Positions 29,457 to 39,259 of a stretch of 64,000 bases of DNA are shown here, in pieces. The stretch's first letter is position 1. Every line of letters starts with the position of its first letter. Source of the stretch: Listeria swaminathanii (GTDB taxonomy: Bacteria > Bacillota > Bacilli > Lactobacillales > Listeriaceae). The translations under genes were made by a program, and so were the position numbers. The notes below the pieces were generated by a model. It was not told the DNA's origin. It saw only the letters and a list, made by a program, of their open reading frames with translations, and did no database searches. The DNA lies in NCBI RefSeq assembly GCF_014229645.1, contig NZ_JAATOD010000002.1, positions 124,001 to 188,000 of the forward strand. Direction: 5' to 3'.

Positions 29457-30422
29457 TTAATAATTTCTTTTATCTAAAACACGAACGATTTGTTTTAATG
29501 GCTTTAATTCAGGCACTTGCGGCAACGAATCGAGTATTGCTACGGCTTTTTTCAAGTAAGCTGTTGCGATATCTTCGGCCTTTTGGGCACCTGCTTTCTT
29601 TACTTCTTCCACTAAAACGGCAATTTCTTCTGCTGGAGTTTCCTCCGTTATTTGGCTGATGCGTTTTTTAAGAAAAGGATCTTCCATTGCGAAAAATACG
29701 GGCAACGTCACATTTCCTTGTCTTAAATCTTCCCCAGCTGGTTTACCGAGTTCTTTTTCTGTTCCAACAAAATCAAGTACATCATCCGTAATTTGAAACG
29801 CCATGCCAACATAATAACCAAAACGATATAACTTCTGATAATCTGCTTCACTTTGACCAGAAACAACGCCACCAAGTCCGCAACTAGCTGCGATGAGTAA
29901 GGCTGTTTTTCGTTTAATGCGTCGCAAATAGTTACGCACACTTTGATCAAAATTGTATTTATCTTTTAACTGTTCGATTTCACCAGTAGAAAGTTCTACG
30001 GTAACATGCGATAACATTTTATGCGCGGCAACATCTTTAATTTCCGTCATATATTCCAGTGACTTAGCAAACAAAAAATCGCCAGTATACATCGCAATAT
30101 GGTTGCCCCACTTCGATTTAATCGTCTCACGTCCGCGTCTTAAATCTGCATCGTCCACCACATCATCATGCACAATTGATGCCATATGAATGAGTTCAAT
30201 TGCCACACTCGCATTTTTCACTGCATCAAAATCTGGATTAGCGGCAAGTCTAGCAGATAAACAAACGAACATCGGTCTAATCCGTTTCCCGCCTGCTTCT
30301 AACAAATGGAGTGCCGCATCCGAAGTTGTGTCTGCAGCTGCGCCAGAAAGAGCTTTTTTAAGTTCTTTTTCAACTGAGTCAATGTCTTTTTGCATATTTG
30401 CATATAAAAAGTTAAGTTTCAT
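29457..30422 (-). CDS. hepT: Heptaprenyl diphosphate synthase component II
   Basis: Catalytic subunit of the two-component enzyme that makes the C35 side chain of menaquinone-7. The 321-residue protein has the aspartate-rich motifs HDDVVDDADLRRG near residue 80 and QITDDVLDF near residue 209, and GGKRIRP near residue 40. I chose MKLNFLYANM, preceded by AAGGTGG and 10 bases after the menG stop; a longer frame would overlap menG. Confidence 0.95.
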   Translation of the reverse strand: MKLNFLYANMQKDIDSVEKELKKALSGAAADTTSDAALHLLEAGGKRIRPMFVCLSARLAANPDFDAVKNASVAIELIHMASIVHDDVVDDADLRRGRETIKSKWGNHIAMYTGDFLFAKSLEYMTEIKDVAAHKMLSHVTVELSTGEIEQLKDKYNFDQSVRNYLRRIKRKTALLIAASCGLGGVVSGQSEADYQKLYRFGYYVGMAFQITDDVLDFVGTEKELGKPAGEDLRQGNVTLPVFFAMEDPFLKKRISQITEETPAEEIAVLVEEVKKAGAQKAEDIATAYLKKAVAILDSLPQVPELKPLKQIVRVLDKRNY

Positions 30423-30432
30423 GCTTGCCACC

Positions 30433-31146
30433 TTATTGTTCCTTCTTTTTAAATCCAAAGTGGGTTGCACTTGCGCCGCCACTGTGTGAAATATATCTTA
30501 CGTATGAAAATCCGGCTTCTTGAAACATTTCCGCAAGTCGTGCCATTCCTGGAAACTCACGCGTTGATTCCTGTAACCAGCTATATTCTTTATAACTTTT
30601 CGCAAAAAATTTCCCAAAAACAGGCATCACGTAACGGAAATACGCATTAAATACTTGTTTCCAACCGGGAATATTTGGTTGCGACGTATCGATACACGCA
30701 AGCTGTCCACCCGGTTTTAACACGCGGTACATTTCACGCAACACTTGCATATAATCCGGTACATTTCGAAGCCCAAAACCAATCGTCACATAATCAAAAC
30801 TATTATCCGGAAAAGGTAATTCCATTGCGTTCCCGTGAATAAGTTCCACATTATGCAAATCCGCTTCCTTCACTTTCTCGCGGCCAACTTTCAGCATGTT
30901 TTCACTAAAATCAAGCCCTGTCACATGACCTTCTGGGCCAATTTCTTCCGCCATCATAATCGACCAATCTGCCGTTCCACAGCAAACATCAAGAACATTC
31001 GTCCCTTTTTGAACACGCATTAGCTTCATTGTTTCTTTGCGCCATTTCACATGTAGTTTAAAACTAATCACACTATTCATTCGGTCATAACTGGGGGAAA
31101 TTTTCTCAAATACTTTATGTACTTTTTCTTCTTTAGTTTCCGTCAT
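30433..31146 (-). CDS. menG: Demethylmenaquinone methyltransferase
   Basis: SAM-dependent last step of menaquinone synthesis. The 237-residue protein shows the UbiE/MenG signature: [18 protein letters not shown] near residue 20, SAM motif [10 protein letters not shown] near residue 49, and [25 protein letters not shown] near residue 115 (only key residues named). It sits between the two subunits of heptaprenyl diphosphate synthase, so tail synthesis and ring methylation are expressed together. Confidence 0.96.
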   Translation of the reverse strand: MTETKEEKVHKVFEKISPSYDRMNSVISFKLHVKWRKETMKLMRVQKGTNVLDVCCGTADWSIMMAEEIGPEGHVTGLDFSENMLKVGREKVKEADLHNVELIHGNAMELPFPDNSFDYVTIGFGLRNVPDYMQVLREMYRVLKPGGQLACIDTSQPNIPGWKQVFNAYFRYVMPVFGKFFAKSYKEYSWLQESTREFPGMARLAEMFQEAGFSYVRYISHSGGASATHFGFKKKEQ

Positions 31147-31168
31147 ATCCCGAATCTCCTTCTATTTA

Positions 31169-31936
31169 TCAGTCGTTAAGAACTTCGATGATTCTTTTTT
31201 CCAGTATATTAGAAAGCGGCTCGGACTCCTCTTTTAGTCGTTCCACTTCACTTTTCACATCACGAATAATCGCTACTAGCCAACTTTCAAAATTCGTCAC
31301 AGCTTCTTTCGCAAAATAACCATGATCAAACGCCCGCTTCAATCTAGACGCACCAATTTCCTTGTAAGTAGCAAGTTCCATTTGAAGTCTTTTAAGCAAA
31401 AAGAACTGACAACCTAGATTGATAAAAGTTTCATCCTTCATAAAGTACTTCGCAAACTTGGCAAAAATCGCTGCATTTGTCAAAGTAAGTTGCGCTAAAT
31501 ATTCTTCATCTGTCGCTACATGTAATTGGTAAATATTGGTTTTTGCAGTGTTTGTTTCTTGTACGCCACTTTGCAAGGCCCGCAGTAACGGAATCATTTC
31601 TAATTCTGCAAGCGTGCGGTAATAAAGAGAGCTATAAAAATCCCCAGCGAGAACTGTTAGCTCCTGCTCTTTACGAGTGAGCTTTACAACGTCGCCTGGT
31701 TCATCGATTTTTTCATGTGTATCATGCGCTAAAATCATGTACAACGTTGCACTAACGACGCGATACGCTGCTGCATCAGTCAAATCAGAGCCAGAAATCG
31801 CTTCATGAAGAAATAGCATTTGATCTTTGTCCATTTGCCCGCCTTCATTATTCTCTTGTAAATACTGATAGACTGCTTGCTCATGTACCAATTGCTCCAC
31901 TTCCTTTAGCCCAGCCTCTCTTGCCTGATAAGTCAT
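31169..31936 (-). CDS. hepS: Heptaprenyl diphosphate synthase component I
   Basis: Non-catalytic partner of HepT. The 255-residue helical protein has the HepS-family features: an ALQSG..ETNTAKTNIY segment near residue 120 and FINLGCQFFLLKRLQMEL near residue 170. Identification relies on this plus its position before menG and hepT. An extended -10 promoter lies 40 bases upstream, so it likely starts a new transcript after folE. Confidence 0.85.
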   Translation of the reverse strand: MTYQAREAGLKEVEQLVHEQAVYQYLQENNEGGQMDKDQMLFLHEAISGSDLTDAAAYRVVSATLYMILAHDTHEKIDEPGDVVKLTRKEQELTVLAGDFYSSLYYRTLAELEMIPLLRALQSGVQETNTAKTNIYQLHVATDEEYLAQLTLTNAAIFAKFAKYFMKDETFINLGCQFFLLKRLQMELATYKEIGASRLKRAFDHGYFAKEAVTNFESWLVAIIRDVKSEVERLKEESEPLSNILEKRIIEVLND

Positions 31937-31975
31937 TTAACAATCCCCTTTGAATCTCCTTATTACGTAAAATAA

Positions 31976-31984
31976 ATTATACCA
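31976..31984 (-). promoter_or_regulatory. Extended -10 promoter of hepS-menG-hepT-ndk
   Basis: TGGTATAAT on the minus strand, 40 bases before the hepS ATG. The -35 is poor. Confidence 0.6.
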
Positions 31985-31994
31985 TAAAGGATAT

Positions 31995-32564
31995 TTAATT
32001 ATGCTTAATTAAAGCCAAAACTTCACTTCTAAGCTTATCGTCATTTTTAAAAGCGCCACGAACAGCACTTGTAATTGTTTTTGTTCCAGGTTTATTGACA
32101 CCGCGGATTGTCATGCACATATGCTCTGCTTCCATAATGACCATCACACCAAGCGGTTTTAGTTTTTCCATCATAATTTCTGCAACATTTGTTGTAATAC
32201 GTTCTTGCAGTTGTGGGCGACGACTCACATCATCTACCACACGAGCAAGTTTGCTAAGACCAGCAACTCTTCCATTTTGTGGCAGGTAAGCAACGTGAGC
32301 TACTCCGAAAAAAGGGACAAGATGATGTTCACACATAGACGAAAAACGAATGTCTTTCACAAGCACTAATTCTTCATGTTGTTCTTCAAAAATAGTATCG
32401 AAATGAACAGAAGGGTCTTTTTTAAGTCCAGAAAATACTTCCTCATACATACGAGCTACTCGCATTGGTGTATCAATCAGTCCTTCACGTTCTGGATCTT
32501 CTCCTACTGCTTCTAAAATAACTTTTACCGCGTCAGCAATCTTTTGTTTGTCTATTTGCTCCAT
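31995..32564 (-). CDS. folE: GTP cyclohydrolase I
   Basis: First step of folate synthesis. The 189-residue protein has the zinc motif [13 protein letters not shown] near residue 75, [13 protein letters not shown] near residue 36, and [10 protein letters not shown] near residue 124. I chose the ATG in [10 protein letters not shown], with GGGG eight bases upstream; an upstream frame would add 21 residues without a site. It lies in the hup-folE-hepS order known from Bacillus, but mtrB is missing. Confidence 0.95.
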   Translation of the reverse strand: MEQIDKQKIADAVKVILEAVGEDPEREGLIDTPMRVARMYEEVFSGLKKDPSVHFDTIFEEQHEELVLVKDIRFSSMCEHHLVPFFGVAHVAYLPQNGRVAGLSKLARVVDDVSRRPQLQERITTNVAEIMMEKLKPLGVMVIMEAEHMCMTIRGVNKPGTKTITSAVRGAFKNDDKLRSEVLALIKHN

Positions 32565-32729
32565 CCTTAATTCCCCTATCTTTTTAGCATTATATACCTT
32601 GTATATCTTAACACAGCCGAACTTCAAGGTAAATTTAATTTGCTTGGATAAGTGATAATAATAGGCATTTTTTGCTTTCGTAATTATATTCCCTATTTCT
32701 AAAACAGAAAACCACTAAAAATGGGCATA

Positions 32730-32772
32730 AAAAAACTAGCCTAGCTTAATTATAAAATTAAGGCCAGACTAG
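32730..32772 (-). terminator. Terminator after hup
   Basis: A long stem (CTAGTCTGG..CTTAATT with AATTAAG..CTAGGCTAG, with minor mismatches) and T7 on the minus strand. Confidence 0.85.
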
Positions 32773-32798
32773 AGTTAGTGCTTAAAAGTCTATGTAGC

Positions 32799-33074
32799 TT
32801 ATTTAACAGCTTCTTTAAGCGCTTTACCAGGTTTGAAAGCTGGTACTTTACTTGCAGGGATGTCGATTTCTTCTTTAGTACGAGGGTTACGGCCTTTACG
32901 GGCAGCACGTTCACGTACTTCAAAGTTACCAAATCCGATTAATTGAACTTTTTCACCTTTAGATAAAGAAGTTTGAATAGTTTCGAATACAGCTTCAACT
33001 GCTTTCGCTGCGTCTTTTTTAGAAAGATCAGCTAATTCAGCAACACTGTTTACTAAATCAGTTTTATTTGCCAT
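32799..33074 (-). CDS. hup: DNA-binding protein HU
   Basis: Nucleoid protein of 91 residues. [14 protein letters not shown] starts it. The beta-arm sequence [17 protein letters not shown] runs about residues 46-62, followed by the usual [15 protein letters not shown] end. GAAGGAGGTG lies before the ATG. It has a strong terminator and a long upstream region, so it is probably monocistronic. Confidence 0.98.
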   Translation of the reverse strand: MANKTDLVNSVAELADLSKKDAAKAVEAVFETIQTSLSKGEKVQLIGFGNFEVRERAARKGRNPRTKEEIDIPASKVPAFKPGKALKEAVK

Positions 33075-33488
33075 TGTGTTTTTCACCTCCTTCACAGAAT
33101 ACTACAAAATAAGCAGGCACTAGATGGTACCTGTATTTCTCTTTTTTTCCAAAAACAAAAATTGATTTTGGAAATCTAAGGAGAATCATGACTGAAATGG
33201 CTTAACTACAAGCCTTAACAGTAATTCTGATAAAAGATTATCACATAATCCCTACAACTGCAAGGAATAATGCCAAACTGACACCGTTTCTTAACATTTT
33301 CAATCACAAACTTTTCTCTCAAATAGCTTGAAAACGTGATAGTATCAACCTGTTATCCATAATACTAACTTGGAAGCCTTAGAATAGCAAGCGATACCAC
33401 TACAATCGGCTAAAATAGTTCTTTTTTCATAAAAATACGACTAAATTTGCGTCTATTACCTGAAAACTCTAGGTTTCTGAGCCTAGTT
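33075..33488. promoter_or_regulatory. Long upstream region of hup (414 bases)
   Basis: No gene seen. It contains the hup promoter candidate at 33235-33263, a leader of about 150 bases with a GGAAA/TTTCC-type self-complementary stretch near 33148-33175, and at the far end a weak hairpin after the phosphatase gene. The 33264-33460 part is AT-rich and shows nothing I can name. Confidence 0.5.
33235..33263 (-). promoter_or_regulatory. Candidate hup promoter
   Basis: TTGCAG, 17 bases, TAATCT on the minus strand (GATAAT overlaps two bases upstream). It would give a leader of about 155 bases. Confidence 0.5.
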
Positions 33489-33490
33489 TT
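33464..33490 (-). terminator. Weak hairpin after the phosphatase gene
   Basis: AAAACTAGG and CCTAGAGTTTT pair with a two-base bulge. Only four T residues end it, so it is a weak terminator. Confidence 0.35.
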
Positions 33491-34478
33491 ATTCTAACAT
33501 TTCTTTTTGGAAAGCTGCTTTTTCTGCCGCTGTAATTCCAATTCCTTTTTCTAAATAATTAGCTACAGAACCATATTGTTTTTTCATTTCATCAAAAGCA
33601 ATTTCCAAATATTCAGGACGTGCTTCTGCCATTGGACGGAATATTTCTAAATCGATTTTTTCTGCTCCACCCGCAAAGAGTGCAATAATTCCACCCATTT
33701 CTTTTAAAATATCATCCTGATAGCGATTAGTGATGGCGTAATCGGCGAAAATCGTTTTTTCTGGCACATCTAGCAACGTTAACAATAATGCTCCTAAAAC
33801 GCCTGTACGGTCTTTTCCTGCCGTGCAGTGAAATACGAATGGAAGTCCCGCTTTAGTATCTTCTAAAACTTCCGTAAAAATCTCTTTAAAACCTTCAACC
33901 GATTGAACAAATACACGATAGCTATCGCCCATAAGTGGCTCGTAAATCGTTTTATCATCCGTTACAGGTAGCTTCGTTTCTTCATTTTTGGCTGTACCGA
34001 TTGGAATATGCTTATTTAATACACCTTCAATTGCTGGCGTAGGCTGTGCTTTTACTTCCGAGCTACTGCGCAAATCACAAATCCATTTAATATGTAATTT
34101 TTGAAGCAATGCTGCATCCGCTTTGTTAATATTCACCAAATTAGAAGAGCGATATAATTTGCCCCATTTCACATGTTTCCCATTTTCGGACGCATAACCG
34201 CCCATATCGCGAAAATTAAAGACACTTTCGAGCGGTAAAATGCGTTCTGAAACAACCGTCTTGTCTCCATTTGGCGCCTGTAAAAAGAAATATACAGGGA
34301 TATCCTTTGTTTCATAAGTATAATGATCGACCTCACTGGTCACCTTGAAAACAGGCTCACTATTTGCTTCTAGGCTAGGACTACTACTTACAAAAACCAA
34401 TGTTCCTTCGCTGACTTCTTCTTTTTCCCACGTTAATGTTACGGCTTTTTCTGTACGAGTAACTTCCATATTTTCCAC
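33489..34478 (-). CDS. Protein-tyrosine / lipid phosphatase
   Basis: The 329-residue protein of the Y_phosphatase3 type has the P-loop FHCTAGKDRTGVLGAL near residue 216, with catalytic Cys, Lys, Asp and Arg. The CxxGKDR form is typical of phosphatases that also act on phosphoinositides (known for LipA of Listeria, a different locus). Residues 1-90 form an extra beta-rich region. It has no signal peptide and no membrane segment. It occupies the position where spore formers carry spoIVA. Confidence 0.88.
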   Translation of the reverse strand: MENMEVTRTEKAVTLTWEKEEVSEGTLVFVSSSPSLEANSEPVFKVTSEVDHYTYETKDIPVYFFLQAPNGDKTVVSERILPLESVFNFRDMGGYASENGKHVKWGKLYRSSNLVNINKADAALLQKLHIKWICDLRSSSEVKAQPTPAIEGVLNKHIPIGTAKNEETKLPVTDDKTIYEPLMGDSYRVFVQSVEGFKEIFTEVLEDTKAGLPFVFHCTAGKDRTGVLGALLLTLLDVPEKTIFADYAITNRYQDDILKEMGGIIALFAGGAEKIDLEIFRPMAEARPEYLEIAFDEMKKQYGSVANYLEKGIGITAAEKAAFQKEMLE

Positions 34479-34524
34479 CTACTTTTTATTATTTGACGCT
34501 TCTGTTTCATTTTAGCATATTTCG

Positions 34525-34566
34525 CAAAAAAAGAGCCAAAATAAGCGAATAGCCTATCTTGACTCT
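34525..34566 (-). terminator. Terminator after gpsA
   Basis: A 15-bp stem (AGAGTCAAGATAGGC with GCTTATTTTGGCTCT, G-U pairs) and a 5-base loop, followed by T7 on the minus strand. Confidence 0.85.
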
Positions 34567-34571
34567 TTCTA

Positions 34572-35588
34572 TTAAAATGATTCTTTTTCGATTTTCTTTT
34601 TACGACCCATTAATAAATCAACTGCTTCACGAGCATCTTTATTTTCAAATAAAATCGCGTAGATCGATTCAGTAATCGGCATATCGATATCTAGTTTTTT
34701 CGCCCAACCATGTACTGCTTTGGCTGTTCGAACACCTTCAACGACCATACCCATTTTTTCTAATACTTCATCTAAATTCTCGCCTTTACCGAGCATGTTA
34801 CCTGCGCGCCAATTACGTGAATGCACACTTGTACAAGTAACAATTAAGTCCCCGATACCAGTTAGCCCGTAGAAGGTTTGCGGATTAGAGCCCACAGCAA
34901 CGCCGAGACGAGTGATTTCTGCCATTCCGCGAGTCATTAGTGCCGCTTTAGCATTATCGCCGTAACCAAGGCCGTCAGAGATTCCTGCGCCTAATGCGAT
35001 AATATTTTTCAGCGCGCCACCAATTTCTGCACCGATTACATCATCATTCGTATAAATGCGTAAGTTGTTATTGATAAAACGATCTTGAACGATTTCAGCT
35101 GCCGTTAAATCTTTACAGCTCGCACAAAGCGTTGTTGGATGACGAAGCGCCACTTCTTCCGCATGACTTGGTCCAGAAAGAACCACAAGTGCTTTGCGTT
35201 TTTCTGCGTCCACTTCTTCTTCAATCACTTCGGACATTCTAAGATTCGTTTCAGGTTCAATACCTTTACTTACATGTACTAAAATAGTTGGTTCTTTTAA
35301 CGCTTCATTCAGCTGCTTACAAACGATACGCATCGCATTTGTTGGAATAGCAATCACGACAATTTCTGCACCATCAATCGCTTCATCAAGTGATAATGTC
35401 GCTTTTACCTCAGTTGGTAAAATAATATCTGGCAAATAGTGACTATTCGTGTGCGATTCGTTAATTTCATTCACAATTTTATCTAAGTTTCCCCAAATAA
35501 CTGGTTTATGATTATTATCGGCTAGGACAAGTGCAAGACCTGTTCCCCAACTTCCAGCGCCAAGAATAGCTACTTTTTTCTGTGTCAT
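34572..35588 (-). CDS. gpsA: Glycerol-3-phosphate dehydrogenase [NAD(P)+]
   Basis: Makes sn-glycerol-3-phosphate for membrane lipids. The 338-residue protein has the nucleotide motif [18 protein letters not shown] (residues 7-24), VHVSKGIEP near residue 102, the [19 protein letters not shown] segment near residue 190, and [10 protein letters not shown] started it at MTQKKVAIL, which has GGGAGGAAAAATATA before it. It is 22 bases after der and shares its transcript. Confidence 0.96.
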   Translation of the reverse strand: MTQKKVAILGAGSWGTGLALVLADNNHKPVIWGNLDKIVNEINESHTNSHYLPDIILPTEVKATLSLDEAIDGAEIVVIAIPTNAMRIVCKQLNEALKEPTILVHVSKGIEPETNLRMSEVIEEEVDAEKRKALVVLSGPSHAEEVALRHPTTLCASCKDLTAAEIVQDRFINNNLRIYTNDDVIGAEIGGALKNIIALGAGISDGLGYGDNAKAALMTRGMAEITRLGVAVGSNPQTFYGLTGIGDLIVTCTSVHSRNWRAGNMLGKGENLDEVLEKMGMVVEGVRTAKAVHGWAKKLDIDMPITESIYAILFENKDAREAVDLLMGRKKKIEKESF

Positions 35589-35610
35589 TATATTTTTCCT
35601 CCCGAAAACT

Positions 35611-36921
35611 TTACTTACGCTTACGAGCAATTACTCGAATTGGCGTACCATCAAACGGAAATGCTTCTCTAATACGGTTTTCTAAGAAACGTTCATAAGA
35701 GAAATGCATTAGTTCTGGATCATTAACAAATACAACAAATGTCGGTGGTTTAACAGCCACTTGTGTTGTATAGAAGATTTTAAGTCGTTTCCCTTTGTCC
35801 ATTGGTGATGGATTCATTGCAACGGCATCACTAATAACGTCATTTAGCATACTTGATTGTACACGTAATGAATGGTTATCGCTCACTTGGTTAATGAGTG
35901 GGAATAAGTTATTTAAGCGTTGTTTTGTTTTAGCAGATACAAAGACAATTGGTGCATAGCTCAAGAATTGGAATTGCTCCCGAATATCTTCTGTCCATAC
36001 ATTAATTGTTTTTTCATCTTTATTAATTGCATCCCATTTGTTTACAACAATAATAATCGCACGTCCGGCATCATGCGCATATCCAGCAATTCGTTTATCT
36101 TGCTCACGAATGCCTTCTTCCGCGTTGATAACCACAAGAACAACGTCAGAGCGTTCAATTGCTCTCATTGCACGAAGCACACTATATTTCTCTGTGCTTT
36201 CATACACTTTCCCACGTTTTCTCATTCCGGCTGTATCAATCATAACGTAATCTTGACCATCGAACGTATAAGTTGTATCAATTGCATCACGAGTTGTTCC
36301 TGCAATATCTGAAACAATCACACGGTCTTCGCCAAGCAGTGCATTTAGAATGGAAGATTTCCCAACATTTGGTCGACCAATCAAACTGAATTTCACTGTA
36401 TCATCAGGATATTCTTCCTCTTCTTCTTTTGGAAAATGAGCGCGAACAGCATCAAGCATATCGCCAAGTCCTAGTCCATGTGAACCAGAAATCGGATACG
36501 GCTCACCAAATCCAAGCGCATAAAAATCATAAATTTGATCGCGCATTTCTGGATTATCTACTTTATTAATCGCTAAAACAATTGGTTTATTAGACCGGTA
36601 AAGAATTTTTGCTACTTGTTCGTCTGCATCGGTAACCCCTTCACGACCATTGGTAATAAAAATAATTACGTCTGCTTCATCAATTGCGATTTCCGCTTGT
36701 GCGCGAATTTGCTCTAAGAATGGTTCATCGGAAAGATCAATACCACCTGTATCAATAATGTTAAATTCTTTTCCAAGCCATTCCGCTGAATTATATATGC
36801 GGTCACGTGTCACACCGGGAACATCTTCCACTATGGAAACACGTTCACCAACGATTCTGTTAAAAATAGTCGATTTGCCAACGTTTGGACGTCCGACAAT
36901 CGCTACAACTGGTTTTGCCAT
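35611..36921 (-). CDS. der: Ribosome-assembly GTPase Der (EngA)
   Basis: Two tandem GTPase domains for 50S assembly. The first has GRPNVGKST at residues 9-17, DTGG and NKVD; the second has GRPNVGKSS near residue 182, [10 protein letters not shown] and NKWD. A C-terminal KH-like domain ends with RVIARKRK. Length is 436, as usual. It leads the der-gpsA unit. Confidence 0.98.
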   Translation of the reverse strand: MAKPVVAIVGRPNVGKSTIFNRIVGERVSIVEDVPGVTRDRIYNSAEWLGKEFNIIDTGGIDLSDEPFLEQIRAQAEIAIDEADVIIFITNGREGVTDADEQVAKILYRSNKPIVLAINKVDNPEMRDQIYDFYALGFGEPYPISGSHGLGLGDMLDAVRAHFPKEEEEEYPDDTVKFSLIGRPNVGKSSILNALLGEDRVIVSDIAGTTRDAIDTTYTFDGQDYVMIDTAGMRKRGKVYESTEKYSVLRAMRAIERSDVVLVVINAEEGIREQDKRIAGYAHDAGRAIIIVVNKWDAINKDEKTINVWTEDIREQFQFLSYAPIVFVSAKTKQRLNNLFPLINQVSDNHSLRVQSSMLNDVISDAVAMNPSPMDKGKRLKIFYTTQVAVKPPTFVVFVNDPELMHFSYERFLENRIREAFPFDGTPIRVIARKRK

Positions 36922-36967
36922 TATTTCACCTTCTTTTTTCTCGAATCCTATTTATCAAACTTTCTTT

Positions 36968-36996
36968 AGTTTATCAGTAAAACGCCATACTGGCAA
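36968..36996 (-). promoter_or_regulatory. Sigma-A promoter of der-gpsA
   Basis: TTGCCA, 17 bases, TAAACT with TG one base before (extended -10), minus strand. Confidence 0.7.
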
Positions 36997-37008
36997 TGAA
37001 AACTTCCA

Positions 37009-37056
37009 TTTCAAAAAGAAAAAGAGCCTATGGGAACAGTCTCCCTAGGCTCTTTT
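37009..37056 (-). terminator. Terminator after the S1-domain gene
   Basis: AAAGAGCCTAGGGA pairs with TCCCATAGGCTCTTT (one bulge), then TTCTTTTT on the minus strand. Confidence 0.85.
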
Positions 37057-37064
37057 GCGTACAA

Positions 37065-38210
37065 TTATTTATCGTCGTTTTGAAGACCTTTTAGTTTATC
37101 ACCAATTAAATCGCTCATTTGGAATCCAGTGCTTTCTTCTGGAAGTTCATAATCAGCCTCTTCTACTGGCGCATCTTGTAAATCTTTAATACTTAAAGAT
37201 AAGCGTTTATCTGCTTCATTTACTTCAAGTACTTTCACTTCTACAGTTTGACCTTCTGAAAGAACTTCTTGTGGTGTCCCAATATGTTCATGAGAGATTT
37301 GAGAAATATGAACCAAACCTTCTACTCCAGGGAATATTTCCACAAAAGCACCAAATGTAACTAGACGAACTACTTTACCTTCTAAAACAGAACCAACTGG
37401 CGCTTTTTCAGAAATGCCATCCCAAGGTCCAGGTAAATTCGCTTTAATAGAAAGCGAAATGCGTTCGTTTTCAGGATCAATCCCGATAACTTTCACTGTT
37501 ACTTTTTGTCCTTCTTCTAGGACTTCTTGTGGTGTTGCAATATGTTTATAAGAAATTTGTGAGATGTGAACTAGTCCGTCCACGCCACCGATATCAACGA
37601 ATGCACCAAAATTAGCTAAGCGTTGAACAGTACCTTCAATCACGTCGCCTTCTTTGATTTCGCTGAGTAGCGCTTGTTTTTGACTAGCTTTTTCTGTTTC
37701 CACAACTGCACGATGGCTTAAAATTACTCGGTTATTTTCTGGTTCAAATTCTACTACTTTGAAAGTAAGGGTTGTTCCTTTGTAATCTGCAAAATCTTCC
37801 ACAAAATGATCTTCTACTAGAGAAGCTGGAACAAATGCACGAACACCTAGGTCAACAACTAATCCGCCTTTAACAACGTCGCTCACTACTGCTTCAAAAA
37901 CTTCACCAGACTCAAATTTCGCTTTAATATCATCAGATGCTTTTTCGGCATCCACTTTTCTTTTAGATAAAACAAGTACATCGTCTTCTACTTTAGTGAC
38001 AATCAAATCAAGTGTGTCGCCTACGCTTACAACGTCAGAAGCTGTCTCCACATGTATATTGGAAAGTTCACTTATTGGAACGACACCATCAAGTTTGCTA
38101 CCCGGAATACCAACATAAGCTTGTTTATCTTCCACGCTTGTAACTGTGCCAGTGACTTTGTCTCCTTCTTCAAAATTTCTAACTTCCACATCAAATAAAT
38201 CTTCAGACAT
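37065..38210 (-). CDS. rpsA: S1-domain RNA-binding protein (ribosomal protein S1 homologue, YpfD type)
   Basis: The 381-residue protein contains four S1 repeats (starting near residues 15, 100, 187 and 272), each with the VHISQIS- or VPISEL-type segment; two nearly identical copies read GLVHISQISHEH/YKH. Length is like other Firmicute YpfD proteins and shorter than six-domain E. coli S1. Whether it is a true ribosomal S1 in this group is uncertain. The ATG follows GGAGGG. It is monocistronic between two terminators. Confidence 0.92.
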   Translation of the reverse strand: MSEDLFDVEVRNFEEGDKVTGTVTSVEDKQAYVGIPGSKLDGVVPISELSNIHVETASDVVSVGDTLDLIVTKVEDDVLVLSKRKVDAEKASDDIKAKFESGEVFEAVVSDVVKGGLVVDLGVRAFVPASLVEDHFVEDFADYKGTTLTFKVVEFEPENNRVILSHRAVVETEKASQKQALLSEIKEGDVIEGTVQRLANFGAFVDIGGVDGLVHISQISYKHIATPQEVLEEGQKVTVKVIGIDPENERISLSIKANLPGPWDGISEKAPVGSVLEGKVVRLVTFGAFVEIFPGVEGLVHISQISHEHIGTPQEVLSEGQTVEVKVLEVNEADKRLSLSIKDLQDAPVEEADYELPEESTGFQMSDLIGDKLKGLQNDDK

Positions 38211-38515
38211 GTGTAGCCCTCCATTCGTTAGTCGAATTTTAGGAATTTCTAATTCAGAAGCAACCTCACGCTCGCCTCATCTGCTTGACTAGTTTTCCTG
38301 ATAGGCAAATTCCGATTAATTAAAGAAAAAATATCAAATACACCTTCTGTAAAAACTGATCTTCCAGCTAGAAAATCCTTTCAAGATACTTTTCACAAAG
38401 TAAAAAATCTCTCTTATAACATCCTACAAATCAGAACATTTGTCAAGCTCTTTTAAGGGGGTGAAAATGCCTATAGGGCGTGAAATCGCTCAGTTTGTTT
38501 GGCCTTTCAAGCTTA
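38211..38515 (-). promoter_or_regulatory. Promoter and long leader of the S1-domain gene
   Basis: On the minus strand TTGACA (38441-38446) and an extended -10 TGTTATAAG (38413-38421) are 22 bases apart, too far to be one promoter, so either may act with another partner. The leader to the ATG is about 200 bases. No small ORF is evident. Autogenous control of S1 genes is known elsewhere, but I see no defined element. Confidence 0.5.
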
Positions 38516-38566
38516 AATTAAAAAAGTGCTACATTCCCAATTAGTTAAGAAAATGTAGCACTTTTT
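38516..38566 (-). terminator. Terminator after cmk
   Basis: GTGCTACATT pairs perfectly with AATGTAGCAC across a 16-base loop, with T6 on the minus strand. Confidence 0.85.
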
Positions 38567-38568
38567 CA

Positions 38569-39243
38569 TCAATTATTGATTTTTAGTTCAGCTAGTGAAA
38601 GAATTTTATTAGCCACTTCGTCAATCGACATAGATGTGGTATCTACCTCAATTGCATCTTCCGCTTTTTTGAGCGGCGAATGTTCTCTTGTATAATCTAA
38701 ATGATCTCGTTCTTCAATTTCTTTTTTGAGTTGGTTTAAGTCTCCGGCAAAACCTTTCGCCATATTTTCTTTATAACGACGTTCTGCTCGTTCTTCTACA
38801 CTTGCTAGTAAGAAGATTTTTAGTTCTGCATTTGGAAGAACCGCTGTACCGATATCGCGACCGTCCATAACAATTCCACCCTCTGTCGCAAAAACTTGTT
38901 GGCGTTTTTGAAGTGCTTCGCGAATGGCCGGATGTGCCGCAACGATGGATACATGATTCGTGACTTCTAATGAACGAATCACTTCTGTCACATTTTCCTC
39001 GCCTACAAATACTTGCTGCACTTCGCCTGGCTCAAAACGAATAACTGTTTTTTCCAGCAAAGCAGCAATAGCTTTTTCGTCGTCATATGCTAGGTTATTT
39101 TGTAAAGCGATATACGTTACCGCGCGATACATGGCACCCGTATCAATATAAACAAAACGCAATTTTTTCGCAACGATTTTTGCCACCGTACTTTTCCCTG
39201 CCGCAGCTGGCCCATCAATCGCGATACATATTTTTTTAGTCAT
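38569..39243 (-). CDS. cmk: Cytidylate kinase
   Basis: Phosphorylates CMP and dCMP. The 224-residue protein has the P-loop [13 protein letters not shown] (residues 9-21), DTGAMYRA near residue 35, DGRDIGT near residue 130 and the RRY..N region near residue 157. AAAGGAG precedes the ATG. It lies 16 bases after ansA, so they are probably co-transcribed. Confidence 0.97.
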   Translation of the reverse strand: MTKKICIAIDGPAAAGKSTVAKIVAKKLRFVYIDTGAMYRAVTYIALQNNLAYDDEKAIAALLEKTVIRFEPGEVQQVFVGEENVTEVIRSLEVTNHVSIVAAHPAIREALQKRQQVFATEGGIVMDGRDIGTAVLPNAELKIFLLASVEERAERRYKENMAKGFAGDLNQLKKEIEERDHLDYTREHSPLKKAEDAIEVDTTSMSIDEVANKILSLAELKINN

Positions 39244-39259
39244 AGAAATAAAACTCCTT

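Noticed and set aside
32565-32640. folE promoter
   Set aside because: TATAAT-like strings are present (TATATAAT) and a TTGAAG lies upstream, but no pair has a normal spacer, so I did not list one.
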